From positions 1-64,000 of the forward strand of contig JALHOR010000012.1 of assembly GCA_022842885.1 (NCBI GenBank): a DNA stretch of 64,000 nucleotides, given 5' to 3'. This document shows, piece by piece, positions 25,458 to 33,739 of the stretch. Under the pieces are notes generated by a model that had not been told where the DNA came from, searched no databases, and saw only the letters and a list, made by a program, of their open reading frames with translations. Each line of letters begins with the position of its first letter. Within the stretch, counting starts at the first letter, position 1. The stretch is from Anaerolineae bacterium. GTDB lineage: Bacteria; Chloroflexota; Anaerolineae; Aggregatilineales; Phototrophicaceae. The translations under genes were made by a program, and so were the position numbers.

Positions 25458-25990
25458 TCCAAACTATTGACTTTGCTTTTATCGGCAAGGTGCGTCGCAA
25501 AATAGGGCATCCACGGACCCACTTGGGCAATATACGGCTGCATGAGTGCTTGCTGCGCTTGAACGGTATGCATCATATCGTGCGCCGCCCATTCTGCTAA
25601 TTGTGTTTCCATTGCTACCCAACCGAATTGTAAATGCTGCCCCTGCTTGCTCAAATCTGCCGGAGTCAGCGTATCGAACAGTTGGATATTTTCTGTGCGT
25701 AATGCCATAAATTCGGCGGCAAGGTCAACCGCTGCAACATCGGATAACGGCGTGCTTTGGGTAGACGGCAAAAACGGCGGGAAACTTTCGCCTGCCAAAA
25801 TCGCTTTAACGCGCACAGGCAGCACACTCTGATCCATCTGCACCAAATGTTGCAAACACTCTAATGCCGACCATTCGCCGGGCAACGGTTGGCGACGTAA
25901 CAAATCTTCTGGGAAATATTGGGTGATATGCTGCCAATACAGCGGTGTGGTTATCAAAACGCTTCTCACATCGGTCAACAGGTCTGCCAT
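25454..25990 (-). CDS. DinB-family metal-binding protein
   Basis: A 178-residue four-helix-bundle protein of the DinB/DUF664 superfamily. The three histidines expected to bind a divalent metal are present: H48 (CLQHLVQMD), H137 and H141 (WAAHDMMH). Known relatives include bacillithiol or mycothiol transferases and many proteins of unknown role, so the substrate is open. AAGGAG lies well placed before the ATG. It is transcribed toward the SGNH gene. Confidence 0.85.
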   Translation of the reverse strand: MADLLTDVRSVLITTPLYWQHITQYFPEDLLRRQPLPGEWSALECLQHLVQMDQSVLPVRVKAILAGESFPPFLPSTQSTPLSDVAAVDLAAEFMALRTENIQLFDTLTPADLSKQGQHLQFGWVAMETQLAEWAAHDMMHTVQAQQALMQPYIAQVGPWMPYFATHLADKSKVNSLD

Positions 25991-26009
25991 AATAATGCTC
26001 CTTGAAAAT

Positions 26010-26042
26010 AGTGCTGAGTGCTGAGGACTAAGTGCTGAGTCA
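26010..26042. repeat. GTGCTGAGTGCTGAG-type intergenic repeat
   Basis: GTGCTGAGTGCTGAGGACTA AGTGCTGAGTC, almost the same as the copy at 45812. Confidence 0.65.
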
Positions 26043-26086
26043 AAAGCAAAAACCGATTGGTTTATCTATCTGATAATTGATTTTGG

Positions 26087-26240
26087 GTAACTACTCAGGT
26101 TGCCTTTAGCCCTCACCCTAGCCCACCTTGCGACGGGGCTTCATCCCTCTCCCGTAGGAGAGGGACTTTAACCACCACGTTGGTTCTTATCTCCCCTTCT
26201 CCTTGGGGAGAAGGGGGCGGGGGATGAGGGCTGAAGTTAC
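26087..26240. mobile_element. MITE-like element, copy B
   Basis: A 154-base copy with left end GTAACTACTCAG and a right end CTGAAGTTAC that has lost two bases. A roughly 20-base insertion (CCCACCTTGCGACGGGGC) interrupts the left half. No target duplication is visible, so it is probably an old copy. Confidence 0.75.
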
Positions 26241-26385
26241 CTTCTTACGCAATGAGAGTTAGCTCATAGACATTTCCTTGGTGCGCTAATCTAATATCAT
26301 GCAGGATATAGAAATGAGCATAGAACGTTTGTGTCTATTTTACCATACCGTTTTTTTGTGAAGATATTATCGCGTTTTTGTGGCG

Positions 26386-27366
26386 TTAGTCATACACGAT
26401 TAGATTAACGCAGTGGGGCAATTTTTCATCCCAGATGCCTGCCAGCAAATTTTGGACTGCCATTGCACCCATGCGTTCACGAGTGGCATGGGTTGAACTG
26501 CCGATGTGTGGCACGATAAGACAATTGGGCAGCGTCAAAAGCGGGTCAGTCAATGGAATAGGTTCAGGGTCGGTCACATCTAGCGCGGCGGCGGCGATTG
26601 TGCCATTTTTTAGCGCGGCATACAATGCGCCCGGATGCACTACTGCGCCGCGTGCGGTATTAATCAAAATCGCTGTCGGTTTCATCAACGCTAATTCGCG
26701 CTGGTTAATCAGGTAGCGCGTTTCTGGTTTGAGTGGCACATGCACGCTGATAAAATCGCTCTCGCGCAGCAGGTCATCCAAAGCCATGTTGTGCGCGTAT
26801 AAATTTTTTGCCGCGTTGTCATCGCTGCCACCGGAATAAAGAATCCGCATCCCAAAGCCGTGCGCCCGGCGTGCCACTGCTTGCCCAATGCGCCCCAAAC
26901 CAATAATGCCCAAGGTCGCGCCATACACATCATAGCCCGGCAACTGAATTGGATTCCAAGTGCGCCATTCGCCATGCTGGATGTAGGTTTCGCCTTCGCT
27001 TAAACGCCGCGCTGCTGCCAATAACAGCGCAAATGCCAAATCTGCTGTGCATTCGGTGAGGACGCCGGGTGTATTACCCACTGGAATTTTTCGCAGCGTT
27101 GCCGCAGGCACATCAATATTGTCGTAACCTACCGCAAAATTGCTGATGACTTTTAAACGTGGCGCAGCGGCAATCGCTTCTGTGTCCATTTTTTCTGTGA
27201 GCATGGTCAACACACCATCCGCTTGTGCGATTTCTGCCAAAAAATTTTCGCGTGATGGGGGCATATCCCCTTCATGAACACGGATTTCAATATCGCTTGC
27301 GGCGTGCAGCAGCGCCAAACTGCGCGGCGGAATCGTGCGGGTGACATAAACGCGGGGCAGACTCAT
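26386..27366 (-). CDS. D-isomer-specific 2-hydroxyacid dehydrogenase (glyoxylate/hydroxypyruvate reductase-like)
   Basis: NAD(P)-dependent dehydrogenase of 326 residues. The Rossmann motif is LGIIGLGRIGQAVARRA, the catalytic Arg is in NTARGAVV, the Glu in DVTDPEPIP and the His in IVPHIGSSTHAT. FAVGYDNIDV is also typical. Glyoxylate or hydroxypyruvate reductase is the closest guess; the exact 2-oxo acid is not fixed by sequence. GAGG five bases before the ATG at 27366 selects this start over the longer frame from 27426. Confidence 0.9.
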   Translation of the reverse strand: MSLPRVYVTRTIPPRSLALLHAASDIEIRVHEGDMPPSRENFLAEIAQADGVLTMLTEKMDTEAIAAAPRLKVISNFAVGYDNIDVPAATLRKIPVGNTPGVLTECTADLAFALLLAAARRLSEGETYIQHGEWRTWNPIQLPGYDVYGATLGIIGLGRIGQAVARRAHGFGMRILYSGGSDDNAAKNLYAHNMALDDLLRESDFISVHVPLKPETRYLINQRELALMKPTAILINTARGAVVHPGALYAALKNGTIAAAALDVTDPEPIPLTDPLLTLPNCLIVPHIGSSTHATRERMGAMAVQNLLAGIWDEKLPHCVNLIVYD

Positions 27367-27473
27367 CGTGACCTCAACGGAGTGCATGTTATTTACATGA
27401 TAAATGTTATGAAGTGATTTTAACATTTTTGAATAGAATCAAAATAGAAGAGACAGGAAGAAAGTGTAACACA

Positions 27474-28127
27474 ATGTCAGACATCACACTGCAAGAAATT
27501 ATGAATAATGTTTATGGGGCAGCAGCGATTGGCTTGGGTTTAGTCACACCCATGCTGCGTCCTTGGCGGACTCGTTGGGGGGCGACTGCCGAAGAAGCCA
27601 CGCGCCCATTGCCGGGCGATCATTATGTGCCAACCCCCAAATGGCACTATACCCACGCCATTACCATTAATGCGCCTGTTCTCACCGTCTGGGAATGGCT
27701 GATTCAGATTGGGCAAGAACGCGCAGGCTTATATTCGTATGAATTGTTGGAGAATTTGGCGGGCTGCCAGATGCACAATGCTGAACAAATCGTCGCCAAA
27801 TGGCGCTTGCAAGTCGGGGATGGCGTCAAACTTCATCCCAAAATGCCGCCGCTGCCCGTAACAGCCGTCGAACCGCGAAAATGGCTCATTTTGAATGCGG
27901 CAGATGATAAAACGAGTGTACAGGTGAGTTGGGTGTTTTACTTGGAAGCCATCAGCGAAAATCAGACGCGCTTAATTTCGCGCTGGCGGGCAGATTACAC
28001 CCCAACCCGCGCGAACCAATTGGGCTATGGACCCGTGCTGATGGAGCCAATTGGGTGTGTGATGGATATGGAGATGCTGCGTGGCATCAAACATCGTGCC
28101 GAGCGCCATATCATCTATCATCAATAA
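27474..28127 (+). CDS. SRPBCC (START/Bet v1-like) family protein
   Basis: A 217-residue protein whose central part, THAITINAPVLTVWEWLIQI followed by GQERAGLYSYELLENLAGC, matches the start of SRPBCC ligand-binding folds, and whose C-terminus (GIKHRAE) fits the long terminal helix. A short N-terminal hydrophobic stretch (AAAIGLGLVTPML) may anchor it. Ligand and role are unknown. The start at 27474 has only a weak ribosome-binding site. It converges on the SDR gene, with 14 bases between the stops. Confidence 0.75.
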   Translation: MSDITLQEIMNNVYGAAAIGLGLVTPMLRPWRTRWGATAEEATRPLPGDHYVPTPKWHYTHAITINAPVLTVWEWLIQIGQERAGLYSYELLENLAGCQMHNAEQIVAKWRLQVGDGVKLHPKMPPLPVTAVEPRKWLILNAADDKTSVQVSWVFYLEAISENQTRLISRWRADYTPTRANQLGYGPVLMEPIGCVMDMEMLRGIKHRAERHIIYHQ

Positions 28128-28141
28128 GTTGCCAGCGGCGG

Positions 28142-28870
28142 TTATTCGCCGCCGCCATCTACAATCAGGGCTTGCCCGGTCATAAAGCGCGAGGCATCGC
28201 TGCATAAAAACAGCGCCACATCGGCGACTTCTTCTGGCAGCCCCATGCGGGCAAGCGCATTGTTGGGCATGGGAATTTCCGGCATATCCGATTCCATGAT
28301 ATTGCCGGGGCAAATGACATTGATACGAATATTGTCCTGTGCCAGTTCACGGGCGGCTTGCCGCGTGAAGGCGACAATACCAGCTTTGCTGGCGATGTAA
28401 CCCGCACCTTCGGCTAAGGTGCGGTTATAGGCGGCGCTGGCAATGTTGACGATGATGCCGCCGCCTTCATCTGCCATCACACGCCCAATAAGTTGCGTAC
28501 AGAAAAACGTGCCAGTCAGATTCACATCCAGATGCCGCCGCCAATCCCATTCGTCTATACGGGTGAGGGGTTCCGGCTTATAAACACCCGCAGCATTGAC
28601 GAGAATATGAATTTGTCCGTAAATATCGCGGGCAGTTTCGATGAGTGCCGCTGCTTGGAAGCGGTTGCATACATCCCCCTGAAACGACATGGCATTCCCG
28701 CCCATCGCCACAATCTGATTAGCAATGGCTTCAGCCGCATCTGGGTTGATGTCGTTCACCATCACACTGGCACCCATATTCGCCAATGCCAGTGCTGTTG
28801 CCGCGCCAATGCCCGCCCCCGCCCCGGTGACGATGGCAGCTTTGCCGGCTAAGTAGCGGCTGGTGAACAT
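28142..28870 (-). CDS. Short-chain dehydrogenase/reductase (classical SDR)
   Basis: NAD(P)-dependent oxidoreductase of 242 residues. TGAGAGIG (15-22) is the cofactor motif, NAAG (92-95) follows, and the catalytic tetrad is N117, S145, Y158 and K162 (YIASK). The end, MTGQALIVDGGG, is typical of classical SDRs. Substrate unknown. The ATG at 28870 is chosen; a TTG at 28885 would add five residues. Its start overlaps the end of the alpha/beta-hydrolase gene by 22 bases, so the two are co-transcribed. Confidence 0.9.
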   Translation of the reverse strand: MFTSRYLAGKAAIVTGAGAGIGAATALALANMGASVMVNDINPDAAEAIANQIVAMGGNAMSFQGDVCNRFQAAALIETARDIYGQIHILVNAAGVYKPEPLTRIDEWDWRRHLDVNLTGTFFCTQLIGRVMADEGGGIIVNIASAAYNRTLAEGAGYIASKAGIVAFTRQAARELAQDNIRINVICPGNIMESDMPEIPMPNNALARMGLPEEVADVALFLCSDASRFMTGQALIVDGGGE

Positions 28871-29556
28871 ATTTTGACCACCCAATTCTGAATGATTTGT
28901 GCGGCTTCACGGTGAAAAGTACCCCCATTTTCATACATCAAACGGCGGTTGGTATTCGGGGCAACATAAAAATCCGAATTCATGCGATGTGTTTTGTTAT
29001 GCGCTTTGACGGCGGCTTCGGCGTAGATTTGCCAAGCATTCCAATCATTTTTGCTGACGATGGCTAACACTGGGGCTTTGATGGCAAGAATCTGTTTTTC
29101 GTCAAGCATGTTCCCCAACAGCACAACCCCCGCCGGATTTTGAACAGCGGCAAATGCTTCATAGGCTTCGCCGAACAGCAGCGTACCCTCATTTTGGGCA
29201 ATAACAAATGTTTTGTCAGCATCAATCATGCGTTGTGCCAACGCGGTTTTATAAGCGGCGATGGTATCTTCTGTGACGGAACCGCCGCCGCCAGCACCAC
29301 TGCTGCCGGTGCCGCGCTTATCCCAGCGGAAGACCGCCAACCCCATTTCTGTTCCCACACGGGTGATATGCTCATAGCCCGTGCGCGAATTGCATGTCGC
29401 ATGTTGAATGGTGAAGATAACTGGATAGCCATACTCCAGCGGCAAAATTTCCGGGTAATCCATCTGCCCGGCAAGTTGCACGCGGTCTCCGGCGAAAAAT
29501 ACATAATCTGATACCGCCACTGACGGCAGTTTAACTTCTAACCGTTCTGTTGCCAT
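28849..29556 (-). CDS. Alpha/beta-hydrolase-fold protein with substituted nucleophile elbow
   Basis: A 235-residue protein with the alpha/beta hydrolase layout: VFRWDKRGTGSS resembles the region after strand 4, VLAIVSKNDWNAW supplies the acid region and GTFHREAAQIIQNWV the His region. The nucleophile elbow, normally G-x-S-x-G, reads AQNEG, with Asn where Ser is expected. Either the protein is inactive as a hydrolase, or it uses another mechanism. It is followed by an SDR gene in the same transcript. Confidence 0.7.
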   Translation of the reverse strand: MATERLEVKLPSVAVSDYVFFAGDRVQLAGQMDYPEILPLEYGYPVIFTIQHATCNSRTGYEHITRVGTEMGLAVFRWDKRGTGSSGAGGGGSVTEDTIAAYKTALAQRMIDADKTFVIAQNEGTLLFGEAYEAFAAVQNPAGVVLLGNMLDEKQILAIKAPVLAIVSKNDWNAWQIYAEAAVKAHNKTHRMNSDFYVAPNTNRRLMYENGGTFHREAAQIIQNWVVKICSPAAT

Positions 29557-29831
29557 CTTGGTTTACCCTGACTGCTGCCCATATAGGTGGGAGATTGGGA
29601 TTGGGTTGTTAAGGCAAAAAACGACATCTTTAATCTATGAGAGGTTGTTTAACTTACGCTACATTATGGCACAATCCCCTGTTTTTTTTAAGTGTTATTC
29701 ATCCTGTTTCGGGTTTGTATTAAGTTTTCATGAAATTTTTGTGATGATAAGTCCTTTTCCTGCTTGACGTGACCGAACACCCGTGCTACGCTACATTACA
29801 ATGGTTGGAAATTTGTTCAAAGAGCATTGTT

Positions 29832-31097
29832 GTGACGCTGGAATTTAACCGAGTTGTAGAGCAGGTGTATAAATTGGGGGCAATGCTAACCCAATTGGAT
29901 TTTGACCTGAGCGATGCGATGACCATTGCCCGGCAGCGTTTTGAAGACTGTTCGGATTTGGCGGCGGTGTGGGAACGGATTGAATGGGTACGGTCTTCGG
30001 AAATTAGTGGCTATCGTGGTGCTGCTCCGATAGATTTGCCCAATGCCGAACCGATTAATGCCATTATCCCCGAACCCCCTTGTCCCCCATATGCCACCCT
30101 GATTGCTGCTGATGGCAGCCAAGTTTATCCCGATGAGCAAGCCCCGGTGCATTATTACCTCATCAATATTGGGCTATTCATTTTTCATCATGGGATAGAG
30201 CGCACACCAGAGCAGTTTACGCTGCCGTATTTGAAATATCACAAGAGCGATGTGCATGACCGTTATGGGCGCGTCATTCGTAACCGCACGGTAGATGACC
30301 GCCGCACCGTTGAAGAAATGCGCCATCTGGCAAATGCCGCTTGGGAACGCCGCACTCCTGATACGCCGCTGGTGACGATTTATGATAATCGGCTGATGTT
30401 TTTACCCGGCAATGATGCCCACGATAGCGACCAACTGCTCAAAGATTACATTGCGGCGCTGGTGCATCTGCAAGATGCCAATGCCATTTTGGGCGGGTAT
30501 ATTGATAATCCGCATCGCAGCAAACGCTTCATGCAATTGTTGTTTTTGATGGGTGTGGAGACAGAAGAAGAACTCAAACGTCGCCAACCGCAAATTACCA
30601 ATGCGGGCGAACTGGAAGGACTGCGTGATGAGCAGTTCTTTAACTTGATTCTCAACAACGGGGAACGCTCGGCGATTATGGTGCAAAATTCGCCGCAGAA
30701 CAAAGCCTTCCGTGACCGTGGCGTAAATTACGAAATCGCCTTCTTTTACCTCAAGGTTTACAACCAATATCAATCGCGGGTGGTACGCGTGGATTTGCCG
30801 GTGTGGGTTGCCCGCGATACCCAAAAAGTAGCGGCGCTTCATGCTTTATTGGTGTACCAATGCAAATTACAGGGGCGCAATCCGTATCCGTATGTGATTA
30901 CCCGCGCTGATGAACTGGCATGGATTGGCACGAAAGACCGCGCCAAACTGGAAGAACTGATTAAAGTGCAGGTGCGGCGCGTGCGCGAAGAACTGACGGG
31001 CAGCACGTTAAGCGCCAAATCACGCGGCAAAGAATTGGCGCGGAGTACCAAACGCTATCATGATATGTGGGGCGAGGACATCATAGATGACAAATAA
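29832..31097 (+). CDS. nurA: NurA-domain nuclease
   Basis: Probable 5'-3' nuclease of the NurA family, which partners the HerA helicase in DNA end processing; 421 residues from the GTG at 29832. The first catalytic acidic motif is IAADGSQVYPD (Asp at about residue 94), and a second, VTIYDNRLMFLPG, follows at about 182-194. The C-terminal half carries the AIMVQNSPQNKAFRD and ITRADELAWIG segments. The start is uncertain: no Shine-Dalgarno sequence is seen at the GTG, an upstream GTG (29769) or the internal ATG (29883). It overlaps the HAS-barrel gene by 11 bases, and herA lies 2.6 kb downstream. Confidence 0.85.
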   Translation: MTLEFNRVVEQVYKLGAMLTQLDFDLSDAMTIARQRFEDCSDLAAVWERIEWVRSSEISGYRGAAPIDLPNAEPINAIIPEPPCPPYATLIAADGSQVYPDEQAPVHYYLINIGLFIFHHGIERTPEQFTLPYLKYHKSDVHDRYGRVIRNRTVDDRRTVEEMRHLANAAWERRTPDTPLVTIYDNRLMFLPGNDAHDSDQLLKDYIAALVHLQDANAILGGYIDNPHRSKRFMQLLFLMGVETEEELKRRQPQITNAGELEGLRDEQFFNLILNNGERSAIMVQNSPQNKAFRDRGVNYEIAFFYLKVYNQYQSRVVRVDLPVWVARDTQKVAALHALLVYQCKLQGRNPYPYVITRADELAWIGTKDRAKLEELIKVQVRRVREELTGSTLSAKSRGKELARSTKRYHDMWGEDIIDDK

Positions 31098-31704
31098 CGG
31101 TACGAACAATGGGATTGTGGGGCGGGTGCTGCGTGCCAGCACGCGCGGCTTTGATTGTGGCGCACACAGCCGCAATATTGGCGAAAATCATGATTTTGGT
31201 GCCTTTGTGAAAGCGCCCATTGCCAATAATGATTCGATTGATGCGATTGGGCTAATTTACAAAGTCGAAATCAAAGACGATCAATTGATTGCTGAATTGG
31301 TCTTGGGGGATGCTGTGCCAGAAACGATTCTGCGTGACCAGCGCGAAAATCGTATGATTCCGGTCGAAGTCAAAGTGTTGAATGTCGGCTTCATCACCAA
31401 TGGGCAGATTGTTCATAGTTTGCCGCCGCGTCCACCGATGAGTCTTTCCGATGTGGTGTTGTGTAGTCAGGATGAAGTGTATAACTTTACGCTGCGCCAC
31501 GATTTTTTCCGGTTGATTTTGGGCGCTTCGGAAGTGCCTTCGGATGATTTGGTGGCGGCGACGATTCGCTATGCATCTAATGTCTACAATGGCAACGAAG
31601 AGATGCGGCGGGCATTCTTGGTCTCGTGTGGGCGGCAGTTAGCACGCGATTTATCCAACGATTTAAAACGCCTTGCGTATATTTTGACGTTGATTAAACC
31701 ATGA
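31087..31704 (+). CDS. HAS-barrel-like protein of the NurA-HerA locus
   Basis: A 205-residue protein whose N-terminal half (GIVGRVLRASTRGFDCGA, FGAFVKAPIANNDSIDAIGL) looks like the small beta-barrel (HAS-barrel) found at the front of HerA and ATP-synthase-type ATPases. The C-terminal half is helical (MRRAFLVSCGRQLARDLSND). It overlaps nurA by 11 bases, so translation is coupled. It may be an accessory subunit that docks on the HerA hexamer; that is inference. A MITE-like element starts directly at its stop codon. Confidence 0.7.
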   Translation: MTNNGTNNGIVGRVLRASTRGFDCGAHSRNIGENHDFGAFVKAPIANNDSIDAIGLIYKVEIKDDQLIAELVLGDAVPETILRDQRENRMIPVEVKVLNVGFITNGQIVHSLPPRPPMSLSDVVLCSQDEVYNFTLRHDFFRLILGASEVPSDDLVAATIRYASNVYNGNEEMRRAFLVSCGRQLARDLSNDLKRLAYILTLIKP

Positions 31705-31874
31705 GATAACTCATCAGCCCTCATCCCGCGACCCTTCTTCACAAAGTAACCTCACCCCCCAACCCCCTCTCCAAACACGGAGAGGGGGAGATAAGACCCA
31801 ATGTGGGGGTGAAAGTCCCTCTCTCGAAGGAGAGAGATTTAGGGTGAGGGCAGAAATACAACCTGAGTAGTTAC
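31705..31874. mobile_element. MITE-like element, copy C (inverted)
   Basis: A 170-base copy in the opposite orientation to copies A, B and D. The right end CCTGAGTAGTTAC is intact; the left end reads ATAACTCATCAG with several changes. It begins immediately after the stop of the HAS-barrel gene. No target duplication was found. Confidence 0.7.
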
Positions 31875-31932
31875 AAAGGTGATTAGTTAATTTCATATAG
31901 GCAATCATCAAACCGCAAAAGGAGTAAATGCC

Positions 31933-32253
31933 ATGCCCCAATATCTCTATCGCATTCAGCCAGTGCGCCCGGCAATGTTGACCGAAGGACCCACGCCTGA
32001 AGAAGCCCAGCGCGTCAGCGAACATTTTGCTTATTTAAAAGACCTGACCGAAAAAGGCATTGTTCTCTTGGCAGGGCGCACCACCAATACAGATTACAGC
32101 AGTTTTGGCATTGCCATTTTTCTGGCAGAGTCCGACGACGCAATGCGCGAACTGGCAGCGAATGACCCCGCAGTAAAAAATCGCGTGATGCGGGCAGAAT
32201 GGTATCCGTATCGGATTGCGCTGATTTCCAAATCCATACTAGAATCATCTTAA
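31933..32253 (+). CDS. YCII-related domain protein
   Basis: A 106-residue small alpha/beta protein of the YciI-like superfamily. The sequence HFAYLKDLTEKGIVLLAGRT is the characteristic core, and a conserved His (about residue 33) begins it. Members are dimeric ferredoxin-like proteins of varied or unknown function, some with dehydrochlorinase-like activity. AGGAG nine bases before the ATG is a strong site. It sits between the nurA-side genes and the zinc-ribbon array and may be only a bystander. Confidence 0.85.
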   Translation: MPQYLYRIQPVRPAMLTEGPTPEEAQRVSEHFAYLKDLTEKGIVLLAGRTTNTDYSSFGIAIFLAESDDAMRELAANDPAVKNRVMRAEWYPYRIALISKSILESS

Positions 32254-32302
32254 AGAGACATTGCATTCAGCAGTGGGTTCATAGTGGGAATGGGAAAATT
32301 TC

Positions 32303-32623
32303 ATGAAAAATGGCATTTGTCGTAATTGTCGCAAGCAAAGCGTTTTCCGCAAAAAAGCGGACCAAGATTACACCATCCCCATTCGTTCTTTTTCAGTGGC
32401 GGCGGTGTATCATTTTGTGTGCGCCAATTGTGGTTATATCGAAAATTATATTTTGGATGATGGCAAGCTGCGCCAGATTGCCAACAATTGGGAATATGTG
32501 CTGCCCTATGATGAACCTTCGCCTTATGAGGATGATGAAGGGAGTGCTTGGACACCCCCACCACCGGAACCAGACGACGTGCGCCGCGAAGATGAAACCG
32601 ATGAGCATGAGCAAATTCCGTGA
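32303..32623 (+). CDS. Double-CxxC zinc-ribbon protein, paralogue 1
   Basis: A 106-residue protein with C6-x2-C9 and C40-x2-C43, suggesting one zinc ribbon. The second knuckle sits in FVCANCGYIENYIL. It is the first of four tandem paralogues (next at 32836, 33065 and 33410), all beginning M-[KR]-N-G-[IV]-C or close to it and sharing C-x2-C-G-Y-x-E-x-Y-I. This copy has a long acidic, Pro-rich tail (residues 68-106). GGGAA precedes the ATG at suitable spacing. Function not known; a nucleic-acid or protein-binding role is plausible. Confidence 0.75.
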   Translation: MKNGICRNCRKQSVFRKKADQDYTIPIRSFSVAAVYHFVCANCGYIENYILDDGKLRQIANNWEYVLPYDEPSPYEDDEGSAWTPPPPEPDDVRREDETDEHEQIP

Positions 32624-32700
32624 AATAAGACAGAGGCTCGGCAATACCAATGCTTGAAAACTAAGAGCCTGTTTCGTGTTTGTAATTTACGTTTATTTTT

Positions 32701-32763
32701 AACCACAGAGCGCACCGAGAAATGCTGAAAAACCTTCGTGTTCTTTGTGTCTTCGTGGTTCAA
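32701..32763. repeat. Dispersed repeat with complementary AACCAC/GTGGTT ends
   Basis: AACCACAGAGCGCACCGAGA at one end and CTTTGTGTCTTCGTGGTT at the other, imperfectly complementary. It is the most complete copy of this family in the window and lies in the 212-base gap between zinc-ribbon paralogues 1 and 2. Confidence 0.55.
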
Positions 32764-32835
32764 AAATAATTTTTATAATGCACTATTGCATTTGCAAACA
32801 TGCTCTAATCACTTAACCACTGAAAGCTATTTTTC

Positions 32836-33078
32836 ATGCGAAATGGCATTTGTACCAAATGTGGGCGGGCGACGGTCTATTCTGGGCGTGATATGCCTGC
32901 CAAAGCCAGCACGGGTAACACCGTTCCCATTGATTTTCAGCACAGTGCCGCGCTGGATAATTATGTGTGTATTGGCTGTGGCTACGTAGAACGGTACATC
33001 AGCGACCCGCAAGCGTTAGAGCGCATCGGCAAACAATGGCGCGATGCCACGCGCAAACGTAAAAATGACGCCCGATAA
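32836..33078 (+). CDS. Double-CxxC zinc-ribbon protein, paralogue 2
   Basis: An 80-residue protein with C6-x2-C9 and C45-x2-C48. It starts MRNGICTKCGRATVYSG and has the shared core VPIDFQHSAALDNYVC. The C-terminus is basic (RDATRKRKNDAR), unlike the acidic tail of paralogue 1 and much like that of paralogue 4. Its 3' end overlaps the start of paralogue 3 by 14 bases. Confidence 0.75.
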   Translation: MRNGICTKCGRATVYSGRDMPAKASTGNTVPIDFQHSAALDNYVCIGCGYVERYISDPQALERIGKQWRDATRKRKNDAR

Positions 33079-33379
33079 TGATAATCTGCCCAGTTTGAAA
33101 GAGGGGGTTTGCCCGGTTTGCACCTCCACCAACATCAAATCCGGCACACATATCACCGAAAAAGAGGGGTTATTGGGCAGTAACCGCTTGCCCATCAATG
33201 CGGTTTTCGCCGCCCCGCTGGATAATTTTGTATGCCTCGACTGTGGCTATTTGGAGAGTTATATCCTAGATAGGGCAATTCTGAACCGCATTGAACGCGA
33301 GTGGCAAAAAGTGGCAGTGGTGAATACGGATAATGTGACCACCGAGAACACTGAGCACACTGAGAACGAAAAACTGTAA
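33065..33379 (+). CDS. Double-CxxC zinc-ribbon protein, paralogue 3
   Basis: A 104-residue protein with C16-x2-C19 and C57-x2-C60 and the core LPINAVFAAPLDNFVCLDCG. The N-terminus is about ten residues longer than in the other copies. The last dozen residues, VTTENTEHTENEKL, are encoded by a dispersed DNA repeat (33337-33367), so the repeat seems to have replaced or extended the native C-terminus. The ATG at 33065 overlaps paralogue 2; an upstream start at 33044 is less likely. Confidence 0.75.
   Translation: MTPDNDNLPSLKEGVCPVCTSTNIKSGTHITEKEGLLGSNRLPINAVFAAPLDNFVCLDCGYLESYILDRAILNRIEREWQKVAVVNTDNVTTENTEHTENEKL
33337..33367. repeat. Dispersed repeat inside the 3' end of zinc-ribbon gene 3
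   Basis: GACCACCGAGAACACTGAGC ACACTGAGAAC is a member of the AACCAC...GAGAACAC family and lies within the reading frame. Confidence 0.5.
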
Positions 33380-33409
33380 TATCGAAATACAATAGGAGCG
33401 TAAAAAATT

Positions 33410-33679
33410 ATGGCAATGCGTAATGGAGTATGCCCGATTTGTAACTCACCTGAAGTTTATGTAGGGACTACGCGCATGGCGAGTATACGCGCAGGTTCTT
33501 ATGGTGCAAACTCAATTCCTGTCAATTGGGCGATAACTGCCCCGCTGGAAAATTTTGTGTGTGCTGATTGCGGTTATGTGGAAAGTTATATTTTGGAACC
33601 CGAAAAACTTGAAAAAATCCGTGAACTGTGGGATCGCGCGGATGGTGAGCCGAACCACAAGCGCAAAAATGATGAATGA
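33410..33679 (+). CDS. Double-CxxC zinc-ribbon protein, paralogue 4
   Basis: An 89-residue protein with C8-x2-C11 and C51-x2-C54. The core IPVNWAITAPLENFVCADCG matches paralogue 3 most closely, and the basic end (PNHKRKNDE) matches paralogue 2. AGGAG eleven bases before the ATG at 33410 supports this start; the ATG at 33416 (MRNG) would match the other copies. herA begins 60 bases downstream. Confidence 0.75.
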   Translation: MAMRNGVCPICNSPEVYVGTTRMASIRAGSYGANSIPVNWAITAPLENFVCADCGYVESYILEPEKLEKIRELWDRADGEPNHKRKNDE

Positions 33680-33739
33680 TAAAGTATCTAAAATAATTGA
33701 GACAAAAGTTTAAGCTATGTTACATATTAAGGAAAAAGA

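Larger units (their letters stand above)
25991..26385. other. 395-base repeat-filled intergenic region
   Basis: It contains a GTGCTGAG repeat (26010-26042), MITE-like copy B (26087-26240) and about 145 bases of unremarkable AT-rich sequence. It separates two leftward genes; no reading frame is credible. Confidence 0.6.

Noticed and set aside
28134-28151. GCGGCG...CGCCGC hairpin between convergent SRPBCC and SDR genes as terminator
   Set aside because: It overlaps the SDR coding end and lacks a T-run on either strand, so I do not call it.
29558-29767. Plus-strand 69-codon open frame upstream of nurA
   Set aside because: Low-complexity translation, no ribosome-binding site, and no domain; more likely promoter and leader region.
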